A DNA stretch of 64,000 nucleotides from an uncultured Aquimarina sp. (lineage in GTDB: Bacteria; Bacteroidota; Bacteroidia; Flavobacteriales; Flavobacteriaceae), in assembly GCA_947498455.1 (NCBI GenBank), contig CANMKK010000009.1, positions 62,001-126,000 of the forward strand. Reading direction: 5' to 3'. This document shows positions 26,822 to 35,824 of the stretch, piece by piece. Position numbers and translations under genes: made by a program. Positions within the stretch are counted from its first letter, which is position 1. Each line of letters opens with the position of its first letter. Under the pieces are notes generated by a model. That model was not told the DNA's origin and ran no database searches. It saw only the letters and a list, made by a program, of their open reading frames with translations.

Positions 26822-27394
26822 ATGAAGTTACTATTACAGGAAATATCAAAATGTACAGTATGTTCCGAATATCTGGATTTAGGACCCAGACCTATCGTAT
26901 CCGGTGGCTTAGGAAGTAAAATTATAATTATAGGTCAAGCCCCAGGCACAGTAGTGCACAGAACAGGAATTCCTTGGGATGATAAAAGTGGAGAAAACCT
27001 AAGAAATTGGATGGGAATTGATACTTCGGTTTTTTATGATGCCGATACGATAGGGTTGATCCCAATGGGATTTTGCTATCCGGGAAAAGGAAAATCAGGA
27101 GATTTACCACCAAGAAAAGAATGTGCCCCACTATGGCATGATCGACTACTGGAAAATATGAAACAGGTAAAGCTTACGATTCTCGTAGGTAAGTATGCTC
27201 AGGATTATTATTTAAGAGATCAGTCGAAACGAACACTAACAGAAACAGTAAAAAACTTTGAGGAATATTTACCAAATTACTTTGTATTGCCACACCCTTC
27301 TCCCAGAAATAATATTTGGCAAGCAAAAAATGAATGGTTTGCAGCAGAAGTATTGCCTAGGCTAAAGAAAGAGATACATAAATTAGTAAAATAA
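26822..27394 (+). CDS. Fe-S uracil-DNA glycosylase family protein
   Basis: The protein has 190 residues. Cysteines C11, C14, C85 and C101 are spaced as in the 4Fe-4S cluster of family 4 glycosylases. The active-site segment is IIGQAPGTVVHRTGIPW, with Gln in place of the usual Glu of GEAPG. The second motif is LPHPSPRNNIW. Its likely job is removing uracil or related bases from DNA, but the altered motif leaves substrate range open. The gene is flanked on both sides by copies of the same intergenic repeat. Confidence 0.88.
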   Translation: MKLLLQEISKCTVCSEYLDLGPRPIVSGGLGSKIIIIGQAPGTVVHRTGIPWDDKSGENLRNWMGIDTSVFYDADTIGLIPMGFCYPGKGKSGDLPPRKECAPLWHDRLLENMKQVKLTILVGKYAQDYYLRDQSKRTLTETVKNFEEYLPNYFVLPHPSPRNNIWQAKNEWFAAEVLPRLKKEIHKLVK

Positions 27395-27584
27395 TGTAAG
27401 TGGGTTCTATTGTGTTGTAAATGAGTTGTATGTGAAGTTTTTATGCGTAAATCGTATTATTACCTATCACAATTATCCGAAAGTTTTGATATTTATCTTT
27501 TTGTCAAAGTTAACATGTTGGAAAATATTTTGTTAAAAATATGCAATTAGTCATTGATCTTTTCAAATCAATGACACGATATAG

Positions 27585-27735
27585 TTCAATAAGTTTTATA
27601 AGTTGAAAACAAAATATATCGATATTCATTTAGTCTATCATCTAACAAATCAGTTAAATTGAGTTCATAATTCCGAAAACGAAGTGGCAGAGGAAGGATT
27701 TAGTCTTGGTTCCTGTAGCGCAGCGATCTTGTTTC
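27585..27735. repeat. 52-bp direct repeat (copy 2) plus AGCGATCTTG tail
   Basis: Bases 27585-27636 are the second copy of the repeat before the glycosylase gene. The related tail TAGTCTTGGTTC...TAGCGCAGCGATCTTG (27701-27735) follows after about 64 unrelated bases. Nothing else is recognised in the 346-bp gap 27395-27740. The tail core AGCGCAGCGATCT also occurs in the 48-bp array at 34.4 kb. Confidence 0.6.
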
Positions 27736-27740
27736 TAGCA

Positions 27741-30700
27741 TTAAACTTTTCTTTTTCTGTACCAAAATCCAATAAAAAGTAAAAGCAGTACGATACCAAT
27801 TCCTACACTCCAATATAAGATCGAAGCATTGTTAAAATGCATTGGAGCAGGATCTCCAACCAGATAAAATGCTCCCCAATAAAAAGGGTCTAATCGATTT
27901 GTATTTGCCGTAGATAAATACTGTAATTTTGCTTGTTGCAGGGCTTTACCTTTATTCATTCCTGCTTTTAGATTAGCATAAAAATACTTCATCAACTCAG
28001 GAGTTGTTGTATCAGAAACCTCCCAACTGGTTAGTAATAGACTTTTGGTTCCTGCATATTGAAAAGCAGTTCCCAAACTCATAATCCCTTCCCCTTTGGC
28101 TATTTTACCTGTTCCTGTATTACACGCACTAAGCACCGTTAATTCAGCGGGAATATCCAGCGCAAATAGCTCATGACTGTATAGTAAATTATCTTCTATG
28201 GTATCCTTACTTTTTGTAAAAAACAGCTTTGAATTTTCCGGACGTTCATTATCTACCTCTCCATGTAATGCTAAGTGAAGAATGTTGTATTGACCTACAT
28301 TTTTCTTGAAATTTGCCTCTATAGCCTGTGAACCATAATAATACTGTCCATCAACAATATCAGAAATCTTTCTGATTTCTTCTCTTGTCCCCGGTAAATC
28401 CATTTTTGAATTTCTAAAAGTTGATAAGCTAATTGCACGCGTATCTGTAGTTTGTGTACTATCCGAAAACGAAAATGCAAGGCATTCTTGTCGTATTTCG
28501 GATGTAACATTATTTTTTACAGGGCTAAACAAAAGATTGGTTGAATTGGCATAGGTTATAGCATACTCTTTTAATAGATAAGGGAAAAGTGAAGGATTAT
28601 TAGAACCATTATTTTGAGTTAACAACAATTCAAAATTAAGATGCCATAAAGATTCGTCTGGGATAATAATCAATTGATCCCCGACTAATTTTTTAGAAAT
28701 TGGAGCTATTAATTGACGATATAAAGTATGACTTTGCGTTTTAAAGGCTTCTGTATCTTTAGCGATAATACTTTTTCGAAATGTTTCTACTTGCTTCGTA
28801 AGTTTTGGAGTAGATAATTCCTGTACAGTAATATCATTTTTAGAAATAGTAAAAGCATAGGTAGTACTATCTGATGTAAAAAACTCTAATATAGTAGTTC
28901 TATCATCTAATTGTTCTTGGATTTTTGAAACCGTTACAATATCATTTTTGTAGGTAAGTTGATAGTATTTAGGATATTCTTTTTCTAGAATATCAGTTAA
29001 AGAATCTTGTCGTCTATTAATCCTAAATAATTCATTTTCATAATACGTTATCTTTGAGCTGTCAATTTGTTTTTTAGATTGTTCTTCTATTATTTTCGAT
29101 TGATAAAAAGAATCATAAGTTCTTAATTCTTTTTCTAAAGCTACTATGCTTTCTGGTAAGCCAGCAAAGCTTTTTGCATTAGAATTCGTAAGAAATTCTT
29201 TTAAGGTATTCGATTTACTTTTTTCTGCATAATAGAAGGCTTCTTCTAAGGCTTTTGAATGTTTTTGATGCTTATATGCTAGTAATTGAGCAGTGATTGC
29301 TCCTAGATATATATTTTTTGCCGTTTTAGAAAAAGCAATTTTATCTTTATAATTCGTATGAGTTTTTCGAAGGTGATTGATTAGAGTATCGGCTTGTTGG
29401 TATAAAACAATAGCATTCGTAAGATCCTTAATACTTTTACCTTGTTTATATAAAGCCATATATGTTTTGGCTTTACCATTTGTGATATTCAGTAATTGAT
29501 TTATATTTAGAGAATTACTAATTAAACTATTGACATTAAGTGTATCTATAGCGTTTTTTGTATTTGCTTTTTCTGCTTTTTTAAAAGTAAGTAATGCTTT
29601 TTGATATGCTTTGGTTTCATTATATAATTGCCCAATTTGTTCATAAGATGCGGCAATAAATTGATTAGGCTCTGAATATATATATTTATTAATGTCTAAT
29701 GCTTCATTAAAATAAAGCATCGCTGTATCAAACTTTTTTATTTTTTTATTTAATTCTCCTAACCTTTCAAATGAATATGCTACGTCATTATGATCATTAC
29801 CAAAAATAGATTGTTGTATAGCTAAGGCTTTTAAATAATAATCAGAAGCCTTTGTATACTGTTTTTTAGCTAGATAAACATTTCCAAAACCCATATAATC
29901 TAATGCAATATTTGGGTTCCTTTCTCCTAAATTGTTTATCTCGATCGATAAAGATGTCTGTAGTAATTCTAATGCTTTTTCATAGTTTTCTTGCTCTCTA
30001 TATATATTTGCCATATTACAGGTACCAATAGATACTTGAAAATGGTCTTTTCCAAATTTTTCTACTACTAGATCTCTCGACTTTTTATAAAATTGGAATG
30101 CTTTTTCGTACTCTCCTGTAAGTTCCAAAGTAGCCCCTATCTCATTATAAATAATACCAAGATTGGGGTTTTTTTTCGATTTGGCTAAACATATTTTTAA
30201 TGCCTTATATTGGTAATACAAAGCTTTATCGTTAAATCCCATAATCCTATATAACTTCCCTAAACCAAAATAAATACCAGCAACATTAATATTCTCTTCA
30301 CCAAATAGTTCGATTAGTAATGTTAACGATTTTTTGTAATAATTAACAGATATATCATGTTTTCCTGTAGTTTGATACAATGTTCCAAAGGTGTTATATA
30401 AAATTCCAAGGGCTTTACGGTCGTTTACATTACTATTGCTTCTAATTTCTAATGCTTTTTTTAAAAGACTTTCTGATTTTTCATATTCCGATAGCGACAT
30501 ATATACATCTGCAAGTTCTCTATAAAGAGTAGCTATCGAAATATGGTTTTCTCCATATTTTTGTATACGTATCTTTAATTCTTTATTATAATATAATATT
30601 GCTTTTTTATACTTACCTTGAAATCTAAATATATTAGCTAACCCTTTATAAGAAGCTGCTATAGCAATATGATCTTTATCAAATATTTTCTTTCGTATAG

Positions 30701-31268
30701 CTAAACTCTTTTTGTAATTTTCTAAAGTCTTAGAAACCTCCCCCTTTTTTTTAAAGAACAACAAGCCTAGTTTATCATATGACAATGCAATATCTTCATG
30801 GTTCTCAGGAAATATTTTCTTACGGATTTCAAACGCTTTATTAAAATATTCGGATGCCTTTTTATAGTCTGATGTGCTTAACTCATAATAATGACCTATA
30901 TTATCATATGCACGAGCTTCATGTCTATTATTCTTATTTAGATATTGCTGACTAATCTCTAGAGCATTATTAGCACTTTCTAGAGAATTTTTAAGATCAG
31001 GTATATATTTATGATTGGTAGATATTTTATTATAACAATGGGCCACTTTTTCCCATACTTTCTCCTTTTTATAGATAGATAATGCTTTACTAAAAAACTC
31101 AGTAGAACTTTTATATTTCTGTTCTATAAACAAAGAGTCTGCTTTTTTTAAATATTGAGATGCAACAATCGTATCGTTTACGGATTGTGCATGTATTGTA
31201 TAAATCGAGGTTACAAAAAAAGAAATACTAAAAAGAAAGGTGGTAAAATAACACTTCAATAGTTTCAT
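27741..31268 (-). CDS. Exported TPR-CHAT protein (caspase-like)
   Basis: The protein has 1175 residues from the chosen ATG (31268), which places a signal peptide (MKLLKCYFTTFLF...HAQ) at the very start; an ATG 27 bases upstream would bury it. Residues about 35-640 are some fourteen tetratricopeptide units with a 42-residue period (Y-KKAL-I pattern). A coiled region follows, then a CHAT protease domain with catalytic His about 1002 (ILHLALHGEVDN) and Cys about 1049 (VLSACNTGTG). One membrane helix (about 1150-1170) and a basic tail end the protein. It is probably an inner-membrane-anchored periplasmic protease or scaffold; the target is unknown. It is transcribed alone. Confidence 0.9.
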   Translation of the reverse strand: MKLLKCYFTTFLFSISFFVTSIYTIHAQSVNDTIVASQYLKKADSLFIEQKYKSSTEFFSKALSIYKKEKVWEKVAHCYNKISTNHKYIPDLKNSLESANNALEISQQYLNKNNRHEARAYDNIGHYYELSTSDYKKASEYFNKAFEIRKKIFPENHEDIALSYDKLGLLFFKKKGEVSKTLENYKKSLAIRKKIFDKDHIAIAASYKGLANIFRFQGKYKKAILYYNKELKIRIQKYGENHISIATLYRELADVYMSLSEYEKSESLLKKALEIRSNSNVNDRKALGILYNTFGTLYQTTGKHDISVNYYKKSLTLLIELFGEENINVAGIYFGLGKLYRIMGFNDKALYYQYKALKICLAKSKKNPNLGIIYNEIGATLELTGEYEKAFQFYKKSRDLVVEKFGKDHFQVSIGTCNMANIYREQENYEKALELLQTSLSIEINNLGERNPNIALDYMGFGNVYLAKKQYTKASDYYLKALAIQQSIFGNDHNDVAYSFERLGELNKKIKKFDTAMLYFNEALDINKYIYSEPNQFIAASYEQIGQLYNETKAYQKALLTFKKAEKANTKNAIDTLNVNSLISNSLNINQLLNITNGKAKTYMALYKQGKSIKDLTNAIVLYQQADTLINHLRKTHTNYKDKIAFSKTAKNIYLGAITAQLLAYKHQKHSKALEEAFYYAEKSKSNTLKEFLTNSNAKSFAGLPESIVALEKELRTYDSFYQSKIIEEQSKKQIDSSKITYYENELFRINRRQDSLTDILEKEYPKYYQLTYKNDIVTVSKIQEQLDDRTTILEFFTSDSTTYAFTISKNDITVQELSTPKLTKQVETFRKSIIAKDTEAFKTQSHTLYRQLIAPISKKLVGDQLIIIPDESLWHLNFELLLTQNNGSNNPSLFPYLLKEYAITYANSTNLLFSPVKNNVTSEIRQECLAFSFSDSTQTTDTRAISLSTFRNSKMDLPGTREEIRKISDIVDGQYYYGSQAIEANFKKNVGQYNILHLALHGEVDNERPENSKLFFTKSKDTIEDNLLYSHELFALDIPAELTVLSACNTGTGKIAKGEGIMSLGTAFQYAGTKSLLLTSWEVSDTTTPELMKYFYANLKAGMNKGKALQQAKLQYLSTANTNRLDPFYWGAFYLVGDPAPMHFNNASILYWSVGIGIVLLLLFIGFWYRKRKV

Positions 31269-31450
31269 GAAAAACAGCTTTGTTAAAAAAATCATAACAA
31301 ATAAAGGAAAAAATGAGTTCGTTTTCTAAATAATCGACCCTTAAAAAAGTATTGTGGATGTATTTTTATCAATTGGGACGCACATTTGTTGTATTGCCTA
31401 ACTAATTTGAATAATGTATTAATTTTAAATAGAAGTCAATACTTTATTAA

Positions 31451-31538
31451 AGAACCAAGACCACTTTGCAGTTTTAGTAATGAGAGGTGAGACCGCTTCG
31501 CTTTTAGAAGTGAGTACGTTCACGCTTTTAGTAATGAG
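31451..31538. repeat. Dispersed copy of the 48-bp repeat family (inverted)
   Basis: CGCTTTTAGAAGTGAGTACG and CACGCTTTTAGTAATGAG resemble the reverse complement of the 48-bp units at 34334-34531. The element lies in the 880-bp gene-poor stretch 31296-32175, which also contains the 21-bp array and a 7-bp repeat patch. Confidence 0.5.
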
Positions 31539-31780
31539 GTGTGGACTGTTGTACTTCGAGAGGCTCAGTAACCCTGGTATTAGAGGAAAGAATCAAGATG
31601 CTAAAGAATCAAGATATTTCTATTTTTTTGTTTCTCTTTTAACCTTTTACTGAAGTTGCTACATTTGTTTGGATAGTTAGGTTAAGTTTAAAAATTATAA
31701 CTTAATGATCAATGAAAACAGAAAGAAGATATTACGAGAAGTCGTTTAAAATAATGGGTCAGGGAATAGTACTGTAATTG

Positions 31781-31990
31781 ATGATTTTCTTAACGTAAGA
31801 TGACATCATGACATTGTAGATACTCATTTTTTGAATGTAAGACGACATCATGGCAGTGTAGATGGACATCATGGCGTTGTAGATGCTCATTTTTTGAATG
31901 TAAGACGACATCATGGCACTGTAGATGGATGTCATGGTACTGTAAGATGACATCATGGCAGTGTAGATAGGCATTTTTTTAATGTGAGTG
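31781..31990. repeat. Tandem array of 21-bp units (about 10 copies)
   Basis: Ten contiguous 21-base units alternate between two types, GACATCATGGCAGTGTAGAT-G and CTCATTTTTTGAATGTAAGA-C, with a few variants. The minus strand is open through the array in a 95-codon frame (32046-31759) starting MIYSIKHFVLLILVENVF. It encodes heptapeptides such as MSIYNAM, MSIYTAM and MSSYIQK. The plus strand has a stop in most units. Whether the frame is translated cannot be told. Confidence 0.85.
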
Positions 31991-32059
31991 CAGAATACAT
32001 TCTCAACGAGAATTAGAAGAACGAAGTGTTTTATTGAATATATCAAAATATATCATAAA

Positions 32060-32117
32060 CCTAAGTAAAGCACAAACCCAATACTTAGTACTTAATACTT
32101 CATACTTAATACTAAAA
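32060..32117. repeat. Short 7-bp repeat patch (TACTTAA/TACTTCA)
   Basis: CAATACTTAGTACTTAATAC and following bases repeat TACTTAA-like heptamers. They are the reverse complement of the AGTATTA heptamers found on the other side of the E1 gene. The patch lies just upstream of that gene. Confidence 0.6.
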
Positions 32118-32175
32118 TAAGTACATTTACTAGCACAACATTTTTCTTTATAAAAACCTAATCAACTTCATTCCT

Positions 32176-34167
32176 ATGCTTGAAGAAAAAAGAATACAAA
32201 AATTCGATACCAAAGGATATAGTAGAGAACTACTACAATCATTATATCTAAAAATGTTAAAACCCCGACTTATAGAAGAAAAGATGTTGGTGTTATTGCG
32301 GCAAGGTAAAATCTCTAAATGGTTTAGCGGTATTGGGCAAGAAGCAATCTCAGTAGGAGTAACAGCAGCATTAGACCAAGATGAATATATACTACCGATG
32401 CATCGTAACCTAGGAGTTTTTACTACACGAGAGATATCGTTGTACAGGCTGTTTGGTCAGTGGCAGGGAAAAGCAAGTGGGTTTACTAAAGGAAGAGATC
32501 GTTCTTTCCATTTTGGGACTCAGGAACATCATATTATTGGTATGATTTCGCATTTAGGACCACAAATGGGAGTTGCCTGTGGGATTGCTTTGGGAAATGT
32601 ATTGCAAAAAAAAGCAAAGGTAACTACAGTATTTACAGGAGAAGGAGGAACTAGCGAAGGAGATTTTCATGAAGCATTAAATATTGCCTCAGTATGGAGT
32701 TTACCAGTACTATTCTGTATAGAAAATAATGGATATGGATTATCTACTCCAACCACAGAACAATATAACTGTAAGGATCTGGCGGATAGAGGAGCTGGAT
32801 ATGGTATGGAATCACATATTGTAGATGGAAATAATATAGTAGAAGTGTATCATTTCATATCAGAGCTTTCCAAGAGTATACGAAACAACCCTAGACCGGT
32901 TTTAGTAGAGTTTAAAACTTTTAGAATGCGCGGTCATGAAGAAGCGAGTGGTACGAAATATGTACCGCAAGAACTAATGAAGCATTGGAGTACTAAAGAT
33001 CCAATTGATACATACAAAAACTATTTATTTGAAAACAATTTATTTTCAGAAGAAGAAGAGAAATTGCAACAAGAACGTATTAAGAATGAAATAGAAAAGC
33101 ATTGGCAACAAGCAAATAATGAAGAGAGCATAAAAGTCGATCTAGCTACAGAATTACAAGATGTATATCAGCGTTTTAATTTTAATGAAATAAAAGCAAG
33201 TTTCGAATTACAAGAACTTAGATTTATTGACGCAATTTCTGATGGTTTAAAAGAAGGAATGCATCGATATGATGATTTAGTGATTATGGGGCAGGATGTT
33301 GCAGATTATGGAGGTGTATTTAAAATAACAGAAGGTTTTATCGATCTTTTTGGAAAAGAAAGAGTTCGTAATACGCCGATATGTGAATCTGGTATCATTG
33401 CTACGGCATATGGATTATCGGTGAATGGTAGTAAGGCAATTGTAGAAATGCAATTTGCGGATTTTGTATCTTCTGGATTTAATCCTATCGTAAATTTACT
33501 AGCAAAATCTCAATATAGATGGGGGCAACAAGCAGATGTGGTGATCCGTATGCCTTGTGGAGGTGGAGTAGGAGCAGGACCATTTCATAGTCAAACCAAT
33601 GAAGCATGGTTTACAAAAACTCCAGGGCTAAAAGTAGTATACCCTGCTTTTCCAATGGATGCCAAAGGTCTATTACTAACAGCAATAGAAGACCCTAATC
33701 CAGTATTGTTTTTTGAACATAAAGCTTTATATAGAAGTATACGCCAACAAGTCCCGGAAGGATATTATACCACTCCATTAGGTAAGGCTTCTTTACTAAA
33801 AGAAGGAAATGATGTCACAATAATAAGTTATGGAGCAGGGGTACACTGGGCATTGGAGATATTGGAAAAAAAGACTGAAATCAATGCAGATCTTATTGAT
33901 CTACGAACCTTACAACCTTTGGATATTGATACAATATATGCATCCGTTAAAAAAACGGGTAAGGTTATTATTTTGCAAGAAGATTCTATGTTTGGAGGGA
34001 TTGCATCCGATATATCTGCATTAATTATGGAGAACTGTTTTGAATTTCTGGATGCCCCGGTAAAAAGAGTAGCCAGTCTGGAAACTCCCATTCCTTTTGA
34101 ACCAAATTTAGAAATCCAATATTTGGCAAAAAGCAGATTTGAGGAAGAGTTAGTTTTGTTGTATCGG

Positions 34168-34173
<6 letters not shown>
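32176..34173 (+). CDS. Fused 2-oxoacid dehydrogenase E1 alpha/beta (branched-chain type)
   Basis: This is a thiamine-diphosphate E1 component for oxidative decarboxylation of 2-oxoacids, probably branched-chain. At 665 residues both subunits lie in one chain. The alpha half (about 1-320) has the TPP/Mg motif [15 protein letters not shown]...ENNGYG. The beta half (about 340-665) has [29 protein letters not shown] and EDSMFGGI. The fused form is typical of Bacteroidetes. No E2 or E3 gene is adjacent. The stop codon lies inside a short tandem repeat. Confidence 0.92.
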
Positions 34174-34295
<122 letters not shown>

Positions 34296-34333
34296 GAAAT
34301 TAGAATGTTAATCTGAAGTTTCTTAGCCAGCTT

Positions 34334-34531
34334 TCTCACTTTCTAAAAGCATAAGCGTACTCATCACTAACAGCGCAGCGATCTCACTTTCTAAAAGCAT
34401 AAGCGTACTCATTAACTAACAGCGAAACGATCTCACTTTCTAAAAGCATAAGTGTACTCATTACTAACAGCGCAGCGATCTCACTTTCTAAAAGCGTAAG
34501 CGCACTTACTCACTACTAACAGCAAAGCGAT
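34334..34531. repeat. Four tandem 48-bp units
   Basis: Units start TCTCACTTTCTAAAAGC at 34334, 34382, 34431 and 34479 and end AACAGCGCAGCGA or a close variant, with period 48-49 bases. There are no unique spacers, so this is not a CRISPR. Related fragments occur at 26.7, 27.7 and 31.5 kb. Confidence 0.88.
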
Positions 34532-34612
34532 CTATATAACTTATCCCGAAACCGTTTTTGTTAATAAAAATAAGTAAAGATATAAATAGCTGACTTATAG
34601 TTTATTAATTTA

Positions 34613-34756
34613 TTTTTATCGATAAAGAGTATTTTTTACAGACAACGGTACGACCTAAATTTTTACCAGGGTTAAAATCCCCTATATTAATGTTGTAAGT
34701 TCACTTTGTATATATTAATTTCGCGCTGTCTATGTGTAAAATATAGCTAGGGGATT
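34613..34756 (+). promoter_or_regulatory. Probable promoter/operator region of the polysaccharide operon
   Basis: The region contains the 15-mer TTTTTATCGATAAAG (34613-34627), identical to one at 6347-6361. It also holds a 9-bp inverted repeat AATCCCCTA (34676-34684) / TAGGGGATT (34748-34756). Between the arms lies a weak promoter match, GTTG (34692-34695) then TAATTTCG (34716-34723) 20 bases later. The first operon gene begins at 34783. The assignment is by position and symmetry only. Confidence 0.4.
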
Positions 34757-34782
34757 AAAAATCAAGGGGTAATACAAAATTC

Positions 34783-35781
34783 ATGAACACTAAACAATTA
34801 GAACAATTACGTGCGGCCAAAATATTAGTTACAGGTGCAGCAGGTTTTATAGGATCTAACCTATGTGAAACTTTATTAGAAAAAGGAAGCACAGTAGTAG
34901 GATTAGATAATTTTGCAACAGGGCATAAGAAAAACCTGCTAGCAATACAGAACAATCCTAAATTTACATTTATTGAAGGTGATATTCGTAATCTAAGTGA
35001 TTGTCATAAGGCTTGTGAAGGTGTTGATTTTATATTGCATCAGGCAGCATTGGGATCAGTACCGCGATCTATAAATGATCCTATAACAAGTAATGATGTG
35101 AATGTGGGAGGTTTTCTTAATATGTTGGTAGCAGCTAGAGATGCAGGAGCTAAGAGATTTATCTATGCAGCAAGTTCATCAACATATGGAGATTCTAAAT
35201 CCTTGCCCAAGGTTGAAGAAAATATAGGAAAACCATTATCACCGTATGCAATAACAAAGTATGTCAATGAACTGTATGCGGATAATTTTAAAAAGACCTA
35301 TGATCTGGATACCGTAGGATTACGGTACTTTAATGTTTTTGGTCGTAAGCAAGATCCCAATGGAGCATATGCTGCGGTAATCCCTAAGTTTGTAATGCAA
35401 TTTATGAAGTATGAATCTCCGGTGATTAATGGAGATGGTACTTTTTCCAGAGATTTTACATATATCGATAATGTAATCCAGATGAATTTATTGGCTATTG
35501 TTTCTGATAAGCAGGATGCATTAAATAATGTATATAATACAGCATATGGAGAGCGTACTACATTAAATGAATTGGTTACTTTATTAAAAGAGAATCTAAC
35601 GGAATTTGATGCTAAAATTGCTAATGTTGATGTTAGTAAAGGACCAGAGCGCAAAGGAGATGTACCACATTCATTAGCATCCGTGGATAAAGCGAAAGAA
35701 TTGTTAGGGTATAATCCAGAGTTTGATATAAAAACAGGATTAAAAGAGGCTGTTAAGTGGTATTGGGAAAATTTAAAGTAA
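34783..35781 (+). CDS. UDP-N-acetylhexosamine 4-epimerase (WbpP/TviC-like)
   Basis: This extended SDR enzyme of 332 residues interconverts UDP-GlcNAc and UDP-GalNAc or their uronic acids. The NAD motif [10 protein letters not shown] is at 17-26, serines are at 131-133, and the catalytic Y155xxxK159 is in [11 protein letters not shown]. Opening residues ([19 protein letters not shown]) and [12 protein letters not shown] are characteristic of WbpP/TviC. It is the first gene of the polysaccharide operon and pairs with the following 6-dehydrogenase to supply a UDP-HexNAcA-type donor. Confidence 0.93.
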   Translation: MNTKQLEQLRAAKILVTGAAGFIGSNLCETLLEKGSTVVGLDNFATGHKKNLLAIQNNPKFTFIEGDIRNLSDCHKACEGVDFILHQAALGSVPRSINDPITSNDVNVGGFLNMLVAARDAGAKRFIYAASSSTYGDSKSLPKVEENIGKPLSPYAITKYVNELYADNFKKTYDLDTVGLRYFNVFGRKQDPNGAYAAVIPKFVMQFMKYESPVINGDGTFSRDFTYIDNVIQMNLLAIVSDKQDALNNVYNTAYGERTTLNELVTLLKENLTEFDAKIANVDVSKGPERKGDVPHSLASVDKAKELLGYNPEFDIKTGLKEAVKWYWENLK

Positions 35782-35824
35782 ATTTACTTTAGCTAACTTA
35801 TTATATGAAACTAAACAACCAAGC

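Noticed and set aside
31759-32046. Annotating the 21-bp array ORF as a protein gene
   Set aside because: The open frame may be a by-product of the 21-base period; no independent coding evidence. It is kept as a repeat and a finding instead.
34334-34531. Possible CRISPR array from four regularly spaced repeats
   Set aside because: The whole 48-bp unit is repeated with only scattered changes. There are no unique spacers and no cas genes in the window.
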